From GCA-2705995 sp965661625 (GTDB lineage: Bacteria; Bacteroidota; Bacteroidia; Flavobacteriales_G; Salibacteraceae): DNA of 64,000 nt. Of the stretch, positions 53,994-62,297 are shown piece after piece. The stretch lies in the NCBI GenBank assembly GCA_965661625.1, contig CBFIEM010000015.1, forward strand, positions 15,382 through 79,381, written 5' to 3'. Each line of letters begins with the position of its first letter. The first letter of the stretch is position 1. The notes beneath the pieces were generated by a model. The model had not been told where the DNA came from. It ran no database searches and saw nothing but the letters and a program-made list of their open reading frames with translations. A program made the position numbers and the translations under genes.

Positions 53994-56210
53994 ATGGATT
54001 CAGCGGCGTTAAAGAGTAACTCATTTCCCGTAACTGGAATGACTTGTGCAGCATGTGCATCAAGCGTAGAATCTATTTTAGAAAATACGGATGGGGTGAT
54101 TAACGCAAATGTAAATTTTGCCTCATCTTCAGTTTGGGTTGAGTATGAACCTTCAACTGATCCCACTTCTTTTCAAGAAGCGCTACAAGCTATCGGATAT
54201 GGATTAATTTTCGATGCCGAAGATCCCGTTGAAAAACAAGAGGAACTTAAACAAGCGCAGTATAAGCATGCACTAGTCCGTACAAAATGGTCAGCAGCAC
54301 TTACCCTTCCTGTCTTCATTATCGGTATGTTTTTCATGGATTGGGAGTTGGGAAGGTGGATTTCATTGGTACTGAGTATACCTGTGCTATTTTGGTTTGG
54401 TCGCACCTTCTACATAAACGCTTGGAAACAAGCAAAACACCGGAAAGCGAACATGGACACCCTAGTGGCTCTAAGTACGGGTGTTGCTTTTCTTTTCAGC
54501 CTATTTAATACACTCTTCCCAAATTTCTGGAGTGCGAACGGTATCGCTGCCCATGTTTACTATGAAGCGGCAACCGTTGTTATTACGTTCATCTCATTAG
54601 GAAAGCTCTTAGAAGAGCGAGCAAAATCTAATACATCTTCCAGCATTCGCAAACTAATGGGGTTAAAGCCAAAAACGGTTCAAGTAATTCAACATGATGA
54701 GGAAGTGCAATTACCGATTACAGCCCTGCATGTGGGACACAACATCGTAATTAAGCCTGGAGATCAAATTCCAGTAGATGGTGAAGTGTACCATGGACAA
54801 TCGTTTGTAGATGAAAGCATGATTACCGGCGAACCCATTCCTGTTGAAAAGACCCCTGGAAGCTCCGTATATTCCGGTACAGTAAATCAACATGGGAGTT
54901 TTCAGTTTAAAGCAACTAAAGTCGGTAGCGACACTTTACTTGCTCAGATCATTCAACTGGTTCAAAAAGCTCAAGGAAGCAAGGCTCCAGTTCAGCAATT
55001 CGTGGATAAAATTGCGGGAATATTTGTTCCTGCTGTCATTCTTATTGCCGTTTTAACGGCCGTTACGTGGATCTTTCTTGGAGGCGCGGACGCCTATACG
55101 CATGCATTGTTCACATCAGTTGCCGTACTAGTTATTGCGTGTCCATGTGCTTTAGGGTTAGCAACCCCAACAGCCATCATGGTGGGCATTGGGAAAGGTG
55201 CCGAACATAATATGCTTATTAAAGATGCTAAAAGCTTGGAACTTGCGTACAAAACAGATGCTATTGTACTGGATAAAACAGGCACCATCACAAAGGGGAA
55301 ACCTGTTGTTACCGACCTACATTGGGAAAGTAATGCTACTTTGCCCCTATCCATTTTACTTGCAATTGAATCACAGTCTGAACACCCACTTGCCTATGCT
55401 GTTGCAGACAAACTCAGGACAGATGGTGTAAAACCCGCTTCCATCAGCAGCTTTAAAAGTATTACAGGAATGGGTGCCCAAGCCAAAGCAGCAAGTGGAG
55501 AAGCCTACTACATTGGAAACAAACGCTTGATTACAGCTCAGTCAATTTCCATTCCTACAGCTTTGGAGACGCAGAGCAACAGCTGGGCAGAGGCTGGTAA
55601 AACAGTAGTCTTTTTCTCAAATTCAACCATTGTTCTTGGGATAATTGCAATTTCGGATGAGCTAAAGGACACTTCCGTTAAAGCAATCAAAACACTTCAA
55701 GACAAAGGCATCGATGTTTATATGCTTACTGGAGATCAGGAGCAAACTGCTAGCGCTGTAGCACGACAAGTTGGCATCACGCATTTCAAAGCCGGTCTAA
55801 TGCCTTCCGACAAAGCCGATTTCATTGAACAGTTGCAGCAAGAAGGCCGCGTTGTTGCAATGGTAGGTGATGGGATCAATGACTCACAGGCATTAGCTCA
55901 AGCAGATGTAAGTATAGCCATGGGAAAGGGATCCGATATCGCCATAGATGTGGCTAAAATAACCCTTATTACATCCGACCTCGAAATGCTACCCAAAGCA
56001 CTTGACTTATCGCGAAGAACTGTCGTTGGAATTCGTCAAAACCTATTTTGGGCATTTATATATAATATAATTGGAATCCCGATTGCTGCAGGAGTCCTAT
56101 ATCCATTCAATGGCTTTTTGTTAGACCCAATGATTGCTGGAGGAGCGATGGCTCTATCATCAGTTTCTGTGGTGGCAAATAGCTTAAGACTCAAATCAAT
56201 TCAACTCTAA
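53994..56210 (+). CDS. copA: Copper-exporting P1B-type ATPase CopA
   Basis: A 738-residue inner-membrane pump expelling Cu(I) to the periplasm. It has one N-terminal HMA domain (GMTCAACASSVESILENTDG), eight membrane helices, the actuator motif GEPIPVEK, the ion-binding CPC (VIACPCALGLATPTA), phosphorylation site DKTGTITKGKP, HP motif (SEHPLAYAVA), and the nucleotide-binding MVGDGINDSQALAQADV. The final helices carry YNIIGIPIAAG and MALSSVSVVANSLRL; the YN and MxxSS features mark subgroup 1B-1, specific for Cu+/Ag+. It is expressed behind the AraC/HMA regulator and before the chaperone. Confidence 0.96.
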   Translation: MDSAALKSNSFPVTGMTCAACASSVESILENTDGVINANVNFASSSVWVEYEPSTDPTSFQEALQAIGYGLIFDAEDPVEKQEELKQAQYKHALVRTKWSAALTLPVFIIGMFFMDWELGRWISLVLSIPVLFWFGRTFYINAWKQAKHRKANMDTLVALSTGVAFLFSLFNTLFPNFWSANGIAAHVYYEAATVVITFISLGKLLEERAKSNTSSSIRKLMGLKPKTVQVIQHDEEVQLPITALHVGHNIVIKPGDQIPVDGEVYHGQSFVDESMITGEPIPVEKTPGSSVYSGTVNQHGSFQFKATKVGSDTLLAQIIQLVQKAQGSKAPVQQFVDKIAGIFVPAVILIAVLTAVTWIFLGGADAYTHALFTSVAVLVIACPCALGLATPTAIMVGIGKGAEHNMLIKDAKSLELAYKTDAIVLDKTGTITKGKPVVTDLHWESNATLPLSILLAIESQSEHPLAYAVADKLRTDGVKPASISSFKSITGMGAQAKAASGEAYYIGNKRLITAQSISIPTALETQSNSWAEAGKTVVFFSNSTIVLGIIAISDELKDTSVKAIKTLQDKGIDVYMLTGDQEQTASAVARQVGITHFKAGLMPSDKADFIEQLQQEGRVVAMVGDGINDSQALAQADVSIAMGKGSDIAIDVAKITLITSDLEMLPKALDLSRRTVVGIRQNLFWAFIYNIIGIPIAAGVLYPFNGFLLDPMIAGGAMALSSVSVVANSLRLKSIQL

Positions 56211-56222
56211 ATTTACCGAACT

Positions 56223-56432
56223 ATGAAAACGCTAAAATTCGCATCAACAATCAATTGCAATGGTTGCTTATCAAAAGTTTCTCCTTTATTAGAAGCTAAC
56301 ACAGGCATTGAATCGTGGCATGTAGACCTAAAAAGTGAGGAGCGTATTTTAACCGTAGAAACTGAGCACTTATCGCCTACAGAAATTCAACAAATAGTAG
56401 CAAAAGCCGGGTTTAAAGCCACGGAAAAATAA
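56223..56432 (+). CDS. CopZ-like heavy-metal chaperone
   Basis: A 69-residue single HMA-domain protein (MKTLKFASTINCNGCLSKV), with the metal-binding pair in CNGC and a typical beta-alpha-beta pattern to VAKAGFKATEK. It is 12 bp behind copA. It would carry Cu(I) to the N-terminal HMA domain of CopA. The thiol motif CNGC differs from the usual CxxC contexts (MxCxxC) by lacking the methionine; metal choice is therefore inferred from the neighbour. Confidence 0.88.
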   Translation: MKTLKFASTINCNGCLSKVSPLLEANTGIESWHVDLKSEERILTVETEHLSPTEIQQIVAKAGFKATEK

Positions 56433-56451
56433 TCGACGCGCTGAGCAAATC

Positions 56452-56838
56452 TTGAGCAAACTCAACATTGCATATCACCCATTAAACCTGGCATTACGCT
56501 TTGCGTTAGAACTGAGTTCACTTACGTCAGTTGGATTTTGGGGTTGGCACCTTTCTGATGAATGGTTCCAGTATCCTTTAGCTATAGGAATTCCCTTGCT
56601 TTTAGCCATTTGCTGGGGAACATTTGCTGTTCCCAATGACCGCAGTAGATCCGGCAAAGCCCCTATTTCTATTCCTGGCCTGCTTCGCTTGATACTTGAA
56701 CTTATACTGTTTAGTGCCGGAAGTGTTGCACTCTTTAACCTAAACCTAGAAATTATCGGGGCTTGTTATACGCTACTTTTAATCCTACACCATGTATTTT
56801 CTATTGAGCGGATTCAATGGTTATTGAACAGTCCTTAA
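56452..56838 (+). CDS. YrdB-family (DUF2568) membrane protein
   Basis: A 128-residue membrane protein with four helices. It matches YrdB-type DUF2568 proteins: LALRFALELSSLTSVGFWGW, IPLLLAICWGTFAVPNDRSR and LRLILELILFSAGSVALF. The TTG start at 56452 is the first in frame and the protein begins MSKLNIAYHPLN. Function unknown. It is 19 bp behind the copper chaperone, so it is probably in the same operon, though a role in copper handling is not indicated by the sequence. Its end is 5 bp from the convergent cyclase gene. Confidence 0.85.
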   Translation: MSKLNIAYHPLNLALRFALELSSLTSVGFWGWHLSDEWFQYPLAIGIPLLLAICWGTFAVPNDRSRSGKAPISIPGLLRLILELILFSAGSVALFNLNLEIIGACYTLLLILHHVFSIERIQWLLNSP

Positions 56839-56843
56839 AAAGT

Positions 56844-58871
56844 CTAAGCTGGTTCTACAAACCACATCTCCAATTCACCTTTACCCTTTGCTGTTATTTT
56901 ACCTCGTTTTTCAAAGGTAAACGCCGCGTCTTTCCGTAACTGGTCATGGGTGAAGTTGCTTATGTTAACCTTTCCTACTTCGCCTGAACTTTCCATGCGA
57001 CTTGCCGTATTCACCGTGTCACCCCAAATATCGTATTGGAATTTCTTAACCCCCACAATTCCAGCTACAACGGGCCCAGTATGAATTCCTATGCGTATCT
57101 CGAAATAAGGTAGTCCCGCTTCAATTTTACGTTGCTTACCAAGTTGAACGAAGTCGCGCATTTCCAGTGCTGCCTGAACAATATCGTGCGCATGGGTTTG
57201 ATTGGGTACAGGTATACCTCCAGCTGCCATATAGGCATCACCAATGGTCTTAATCTTTTCTATACCATGCTTACCACATATTTCATCAAATGCAGAAAAA
57301 CATTCATGTAAATCTTTGACAAGTTGTTTGGGGCTCACTTTTTCCGACATTGCTGTGAACCCTTTAAAATCAGTAAATAACACAGTAACGTCATCACACA
57401 GCATCATATTTAACACGCGTTCCGGAAACCCTTGATCAGTTTTATAATAATACACTGCAGTGTCAGTAACCTGTCTTATTCCTGCAGAAGCAGATGCGTT
57501 CGTAGCCCAAATCTTGCCTTCTCGGTCACAATAAAGAAAAGAAGATCTAAAGTTCTTATAAAGGAATGCATGAATACCATCAAACCGAATCAGTCCATCA
57601 TCAGAAGCTAACCAAAGTTGACCCTCATGATCAATCACAAAACTGTGGTAAAACGTATCGGGAAACCCTTGATCTGTTCCGTAGTAGTAAAAGAAATTAC
57701 CATCATAACGTATCAGCTTTCCGGTTGCAATAATCCAAATATTACCCTTGGAGTCTTGTTGAACGTTTCCTATTCCCTCAGGTAGTCCTTGATCAGATCC
57801 TAAATGTTTAATGTTGTGAATTCCGCCTTCCGGAAATACACCGGGAAGTGCCTCGCGTTTTTCAGGCGGACTTATAGTAAGCGTATCTAACTCAACTTTA
57901 ATTTCAACTGGTGGTAAAAAGTCAGCCCTCAACGTCGTATCTCCAATAAATGAAATTAGCGAGTCAATAGCTTGGATGGAGTAATGCTCCCGACTGTAGC
58001 TTTCTTCTTCCAAAACAATTAATGCTTGGGGTGAAGCATGCCGAATGGGTACCTTCTGAACACAAGCAGGTTTAGAAGAAACCCGCATTGGACTGCCGTT
58101 TTTAATAGCTTGAATATGCTGCAAGTACGTCGATTTAAGCACGTTGTCCTCTTCACTACTTCCTAGGTCTTTGATTGCCTCATTGTAGAAGTACACTGCT
58201 TCTTCCTTTAATTTATGATTTCGCCAAATTTCCCCTCCTGCTGACGCTTTTACCATTAATGCCTCTTCTTTAAAATTATCAGAAGACTCGAAATATGCGA
58301 TCTGACGCTTTAAAAAATCAACATGTTTTTTAGGCTGGTCTCGTAATAATGCCCCATAATAAGAAAATATCCTCTGGTACAAAGGACCAAAAAAAGGTTC
58401 CATTGGAAGCTCGTCAATGGGTTGGGAGAATACATATGCAATGGCTGGTTTTAGGGTTTCATACCGTTCTTTATTTGCCTGTGTTCTTCCCAGCATCAGC
58501 CGGGCAATTGTTGATGCTGCCGAATCGCCTCGTTGGACCACATGCTTAAAGCTGCGTTCAGCGATGCTAGGCTTTTTCAAGACATACTTATTCATAAATC
58601 CTTCTGCATACAAGCCATAATCGTATAAAATCGACAGTGTATCTGCTTTCCCAGCAGCTATCATTTCTCGCATTAACCTTACTTGGTGTTCGCCAGCTTT
58701 AATTTCGTTGGTAAGTGATACCCATGCCTTGACACGATCTAAATCTTCATTGCTGCTATCCTCCCAAATTGATTCCAATTCAGAGATACGGGATTGACAA
58801 AACGCATTAATTGGAGTAAGTATCCCAAGGATAAAAAAAACGAGAAAAACACGCATTATGGAAAGCATCAT
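56844..58871 (-). CDS. Class III adenylate cyclase with secreted-type sensor region
   Basis: A 675-residue multidomain protein. After a signal-like segment (MRVFLVFFILGILTPINAF) lie about 230 helical residues (TPR-like, with SISERSFKHVVQRGDSAAST-like repeats). Then come two-component-regulator-type propeller repeats (DQGLPEGIGNVQQDSKGNIW, TDQGFPDTFYHSFVIDHEGQ), and a C-terminal class III cyclase: metal Asps in VLFTDFKGFTAMSE and KTIGDAYMAAGG, and Lys and Asp (EKIKTIGD, FQYDIWGDTVNTASRMESSG) that choose adenine over guanine. No clear second membrane helix separates sensor and cyclase, so the topology is unclear. Makes cAMP. A start at 58895 or 58856 is also possible. Confidence 0.88.
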   Translation of the reverse strand: MMLSIMRVFLVFFILGILTPINAFCQSRISELESIWEDSSNEDLDRVKAWVSLTNEIKAGEHQVRLMREMIAAGKADTLSILYDYGLYAEGFMNKYVLKKPSIAERSFKHVVQRGDSAASTIARLMLGRTQANKERYETLKPAIAYVFSQPIDELPMEPFFGPLYQRIFSYYGALLRDQPKKHVDFLKRQIAYFESSDNFKEEALMVKASAGGEIWRNHKLKEEAVYFYNEAIKDLGSSEEDNVLKSTYLQHIQAIKNGSPMRVSSKPACVQKVPIRHASPQALIVLEEESYSREHYSIQAIDSLISFIGDTTLRADFLPPVEIKVELDTLTISPPEKREALPGVFPEGGIHNIKHLGSDQGLPEGIGNVQQDSKGNIWIIATGKLIRYDGNFFYYYGTDQGFPDTFYHSFVIDHEGQLWLASDDGLIRFDGIHAFLYKNFRSSFLYCDREGKIWATNASASAGIRQVTDTAVYYYKTDQGFPERVLNMMLCDDVTVLFTDFKGFTAMSEKVSPKQLVKDLHECFSAFDEICGKHGIEKIKTIGDAYMAAGGIPVPNQTHAHDIVQAALEMRDFVQLGKQRKIEAGLPYFEIRIGIHTGPVVAGIVGVKKFQYDIWGDTVNTASRMESSGEVGKVNISNFTHDQLRKDAAFTFEKRGKITAKGKGELEMWFVEPA

Positions 58872-58895
58872 GTTCAGGCAATTTGGTTTGTTCAA

Positions 58896-59292
58896 TTAGG
58901 TCACCAATTCCTGTAAACATTACCCTATGTTACAAACATTCGCTTAGAGCGTTTAGGCATTCAAAGTCTCACACGTTGATCTACTCAACTCATAAGGAAG
59001 CATTGAAAGGATTTTCAGGTATCAATGGTAACGAATATACATTAAACTTGAGCCTAATGTGATAAACCGATTTAACCGTGCAGCGTTTATGAACCTGCGC
59101 AATGGAAAGTTACCCTATCCTTTATTTCCCACCATTTTTGAAATGCTTGCCCAAATTGCAGTTCACAAGAAAGGTTATTATGCCAAAGCAAGCACCAATC
59201 CATTGAAATATTGCGGCCTTTGCTCGTATCAGGCCTTATGTTTACTATTTTCGTACATCTAAACTTGAACATCGCATAGCTACTCACTTTAA
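58896..59292. other. Intergenic region between cyclase and AI-2E permease genes
   Basis: About 400 bp. Short open frames on both strands (59059-59262 plus; 59087-59287 minus) have no recognisable family, codon pattern or start context. The only feature I can support is a -7 box (TATTTTCG at 59246) for the permease gene. Confidence 0.5.
59246..59253 (+). promoter_or_regulatory. -7 box of the AI-2E permease gene
   Basis: TATTTTCG fits TAnnTTYG and predicts a leader of about 34 nt before the ATG at 59293. Confidence 0.4.
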
Positions 59293-60312
59293 ATGAATAA
59301 CCTCAAGCTCACCAATACCTTATTGCTGGTAATTGCTATTCCTATTTTTTTGACGGCCCTCAAAATGCTTGATTTCATTTTTGTGCCACTAATTTTTGCC
59401 ATGTTCATTACGCTGCTTTTTATTCCAAGCTTGCGAAAGCTCAAGAAAAGCGGGGTTAACAAAGTACTTCGTGCGGCAATAGCTTTGATTGTAATTGTAG
59501 TTGGAATTATCCTGCTGTACCAAATGCTCCACCTTACCAGTCAAGAAATTTTTAATACCAAAGCTGAGTTTTTAAACCGATTACAGCTGCGTATCGCAGA
59601 ACTCGACACTTACTTCCAATCCAACTTGGGCTTCTCACTAATGGAAGATACTGAGGGAGAAAGTCACTTTAAACAAGCCTTGTTCCTCGACAATATAAAG
59701 CCTTTTTCGCTTTTCCTAATTGGAACGATTCCCCAACTCTTAACCACATTGTTTTTCGTCATTCTCTTGTTGTTTGAATCATTCGATTTTGAAAAGATGC
59801 TTCACAGCACGATCTTAAAACAACGCTTTTCATCCATCAAAGCATTCAACCGCATTGAAAAAGATATTGTAACATTTTTACAAGTAAAATTCCTGGTAAG
59901 TCTAGGCACGGGGATTGGGACGGGCGTATTCTGTTATGCCTTTGACGTGAGCTTTCCCATATTTTGGGGGTTATTTGCGTTCATTATCAACTTTGTACAA
60001 ATGATTGGATCAATCGTTACGATTGTGCTTTGTTCCATCTTTGCATTTGTGGAACTTGAGCTTTCAATGACCCTGTTTTACTTCATCCTAAGCATTTCTG
60101 GAGTGCAGGTATTATTTGGTTCCATTCTTGAACCAATTTTCATGGGAAAATCCTTCTCTATAAACATCATAGTGGTGCTCATTATGCTCATGTTCTGGGG
60201 ATTCATTTGGGGAGTACCTGGAATGATCCTTTCAATTCCATTAACCGTATTCATCAAAATTATTTTGGAGCAATACCCAAGAACGCGTCCAATTGCTAAA
60301 TTGATGCAGTAA
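59293..60312 (+). CDS. AI-2E family transporter (PerM-type permease)
   Basis: A 339-residue inner-membrane permease of the AI-2E (PerM/TqsA-like) family; members export autoinducer-2, ions or lipid-related compounds. It has about eight helices: LLVIAIPIFLTALKMLDFIF, AAIALIVIVVGIILLYQM, FSLFLIGTIPQLLTTLFFVI. The family core is VTFLQVKFLVSLGTGIGTGV, FPIFWGLFAFIINFVQMIGSI, and the C-terminal LIMLMFWGFIWGVPGMILSI. Substrate unknown. It is the last gene but one before the mobile element. Confidence 0.92.
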   Translation: MNNLKLTNTLLLVIAIPIFLTALKMLDFIFVPLIFAMFITLLFIPSLRKLKKSGVNKVLRAAIALIVIVVGIILLYQMLHLTSQEIFNTKAEFLNRLQLRIAELDTYFQSNLGFSLMEDTEGESHFKQALFLDNIKPFSLFLIGTIPQLLTTLFFVILLLFESFDFEKMLHSTILKQRFSSIKAFNRIEKDIVTFLQVKFLVSLGTGIGTGVFCYAFDVSFPIFWGLFAFIINFVQMIGSIVTIVLCSIFAFVELELSMTLFYFILSISGVQVLFGSILEPIFMGKSFSINIIVVLIMLMFWGFIWGVPGMILSIPLTVFIKIILEQYPRTRPIAKLMQ

Positions 60313-60386
60313 ACTGCAAAGCTGATGCATCTCAATAACTGTTTGTGGGAGTTTCTGCTTTTACAAAGGCGCAATGCATAAGGTCT

Positions 60387-61016
60387 ATGGATAAGTATGA
60401 TGAAACGATTCAAACTTGGAATCAAGTAGCAAAAGCTTATGAAGAAAAGTTCATGGACCTTGGCCTTTACAACGACACGTACACGCTTTTCTGTGATATC
60501 ATTCCGCTAAAAAATGCAGCTATCCTTGAACTAGGTTGTGGCCCTGGAAATATCGCGCGATTCTTGTTATCACAAAGGCCCGACTTCCAGCTCCTTGGAA
60601 CTGACATTGCACCAAGTATGGTTGCTTTAGCTGCTACCAACAACCCTTCAGCGAAATTTGAAGTTTTAGATGCCCGACACATCCAACAAATCAACGGTTA
60701 CTTCGATGGTATTGTGTGTGGTTTCTGCCTGCCCTATTTATCAGTGGATGATAGCAATACTTTAATTGAAAACTGTAGGGAGCGATTAAACACCCAAGGA
60801 ATTCTTTACCTCAGCTTTGTAGCTGGAAGTCCAAGTCAGTCGCACTTTCAAACGAACAGATTTGGTCGAGTTTATTTCCATTACCACGAAGTAAATGCAC
60901 TTAAACAGCAGCTCCATAAGCATGATTTTGAAATTGTAAAAACGTTTGAACTCGACTATCGCAAAACAGCCCACGATTCAGAAACACACACCATTATTAT
61001 TGCCCGCAAAAAGTAA
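60387..61016 (+). CDS. Class I SAM-dependent methyltransferase
   Basis: A 209-residue methyltransferase of unknown substrate. It starts MDKYDETIQTWNQVAKAYEE, a pattern seen in small bacterial methyltransferases. SAM-binding motif I is AILELGCGPGNIARFL, and motif II/III are LLGTDIAPSMVALA and FDGIVCGFCLPYLS. The ATG at 60387 gives the family-like N-terminus; the frame extends 14 codons upstream. Its sequence is complete, unlike the methyltransferase pseudogene at 40420. It is the last chromosomal-type gene before the non-coding region of the element. Confidence 0.9.
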   Translation: MDKYDETIQTWNQVAKAYEEKFMDLGLYNDTYTLFCDIIPLKNAAILELGCGPGNIARFLLSQRPDFQLLGTDIAPSMVALAATNNPSAKFEVLDARHIQQINGYFDGIVCGFCLPYLSVDDSNTLIENCRERLNTQGILYLSFVAGSPSQSHFQTNRFGRVYFHYHEVNALKQQLHKHDFEIVKTFELDYRKTAHDSETHTIIIARKK

Positions 61017-61042
61017 CCGGCTCATTAATACGTTGGCTTAAC

Positions 61043-61098
61043 GTTCGATCCAAGCTACACCCTCATGTAACCTCAATGAGGTGTAAGTGGATTCGAAC
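61043..61098. repeat. Long imperfect inverted repeat at the chromosome/element junction
   Basis: Two arms of about 23 bp (left starts GTTCGATCCAAGC; right ends GTGGATTCGAAC) surround a 9-nt loop, with only one shifted base and two mismatches. Each outer end carries a GTTCGA(A)TCC box like the T-loop of tRNAs. No tRNA can be folded around either copy. Confidence 0.75.
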
Positions 61099-61160
61099 TA
61101 CATGTCTAACTGATTGAATATTAATGTTTTAATTTTAATAAAAAGTGGGTTTTAGGTGAT

Positions 61161-61183
61161 TTTGGGGAGTAATACTCCCCAAA
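61161..61183. repeat. 23-bp perfect inverted repeat
   Basis: Arms TTTGGGGAGT and ACTCCCCAAA are separated by AAT. No T run follows on either strand, so it is not a normal terminator. It may be a recombination or protein-binding site. Confidence 0.8.
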
Positions 61184-61189
61184 CTACAA

Positions 61190-61720
61190 TTCAATTCTGA
61201 CATACTCAATTCTGGTTACCCTCTACTTGAATTTCAATTAGAAACTCTATCCTCCTTCAATCCCTTACTACCCGATTGAATCTTTCTCCGAAGAAACTTT
61301 GAGAAATTCTGTGATTTTCTATCGTTTTAAGATTTACTCCCATATTTATTGATAGAAATAGGTAACCAACACCAAGTAGGTTGAAGGTGTAAGAACAATC
61401 CTACCAAACTTTTACAACCTAATAAAGATGGAAGGTAATTGGAACAGGTAAATCAAATCTTGATATACACCTCCAACGGAATTCCTTCTCTTAGTTCGAA
61501 AGTACCCCACCGTTGATAAAGGAAATCAAGTGTTTTCAAAATCAATAACTAAGAGGGAGGGGTACATAACCTCTAAGAAAAAAACTACTGAATGTTGGTT
61601 ATCTATTACTTATTCAGGTTTTAACTAATAACAAGTTATAACTGGAATGTTGAGGTTTCTTTCTACGAAAGTAAACTCTCAACGATGAGATGATTCTGAT
61701 GAAATCAGAACCACTCATCA
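61190..61720 (+). ncRNA. Candidate structured RNA region of the element (function unknown)
   Basis: No reading frame of note. Several perfect complementary pairs are visible on one strand: TAGGTTG 61377/CAACCTA 61415; CAACGG 61474/CCGTTG 61510; CTCTTAGTT 61488/AACTAAGAG 61547; GTACCCC 61502/GGGGTAC 61559; CTGAAT 61588/ATTCAG 61612; and two back-to-back hairpins at 61649-61683 and 61684-61719. The second to fourth pairs interleave and cannot all form as a nested fold. The strand is guessed from the downstream genes. It could be a leader, an RNA gene or a DNA site. Confidence 0.35.
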
Positions 61721-61756
61721 TAGGATGTTTAAATACTGAAAGATAAAGGAGTTAAT

Positions 61757-62017
61757 ATGAAACAATCACCAGAAGAACTACATGATGAACTAATGAACAA
61801 CCTTAAAGGGTTTACAGAAGACATTGGAGTACATCTACCACCCCATAAAATTGAATCAACGACAACCTCTCTAATTCACTTATTCATCTCTTATGAGAAG
61901 TACAAAGAATCCCTGATGGATAGAGGAAGAAAAGTATTGGAGAAGGGTTTTGGTGAACTACCCATTGAAATAGAACAACGAATCCAATCTAAAATAAAGG
62001 AGAGATATGGAAGATAA
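61757..62017 (+). CDS. Small hypothetical protein of the element
   Basis: No family is recognised. The 86-residue product (MKQSPEELHDELMNNLKG ... EIEQRIQSKIKERYGR) appears all-helical and acidic at the N-terminus, basic at the C-terminus. A strong Shine-Dalgarno site (AAAGGAG) sits 5 nt before the ATG, unusual in this window. It overlaps the next gene by 11 bp, so the two are likely translated together. Its position next to an HTH protein and a recombinase suggests an accessory role in the element, such as an excision or regulation partner; that is inference. Confidence 0.75.
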   Translation: MKQSPEELHDELMNNLKGFTEDIGVHLPPHKIESTTTSLIHLFISYEKYKESLMDRGRKVLEKGFGELPIEIEQRIQSKIKERYGR

Positions 62018-62252
62018 ACTACTTACGAAATACGAAGTGATGGATTACCTCAACATCAGTAGGAGACATTTTGAAAAGTTGGTTACAGAAGAAAACCTAC
62101 CCATCATAAAGATAACTCAAAATAAGAGGTATATGAGGTTATCTGACCTCCATAGGTATCTCAACACTAAGATGATTAACAAACCTCAGGAAACCACCCA
62201 GGAATCACAACCTGAAACCCATTTCCAATGGAAGAACATATGGAGTAAATAA
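62007..62252 (+). CDS. Helix-turn-helix (excisionase/MerR-like) DNA-binding protein
   Basis: An 81-residue protein with the helix-turn-helix of the excisionase-family (HTH_17) type: LLTKYEVMDYLNISRRHFEK, then the wing ENLPIIKITQNKRYMRLSDL and HRYLN. Such proteins in Bacteroidota mobile elements guide excision or regulate the integrase. AAAGGAG stands just before its ATG. It overlaps the 86-aa gene, reads with it, and lies 1.3 kb ahead of the serine recombinase. AGG codons are frequent for arginine. Confidence 0.85.
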   Translation: MEDKLLTKYEVMDYLNISRRHFEKLVTEENLPIIKITQNKRYMRLSDLHRYLNTKMINKPQETTQESQPETHFQWKNIWSK

Positions 62253-62297
62253 ATGAGATTAAATGAATTTAGGTGTTCGGAAGTAGATTCAAATGAA

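Noticed and set aside
59059..59287. Overlapping 66-67 codon frames on both strands
   Set aside because: No family features, no start context, and they conflict with each other; neither looks coding.
61080..61110. tRNA-like T-loop (GTTCGAATCC on the minus strand)
   Set aside because: No matching acceptor, D- or anticodon arm is present on either side, and the flanking sequence is AT-rich; the implied T-stem has two mismatches.
61190..61750. Retron or group II intron RNA
   Set aside because: No reverse transcriptase is in the window and no domain V-like hairpin is recognisable; kept only as an unassigned structured region.
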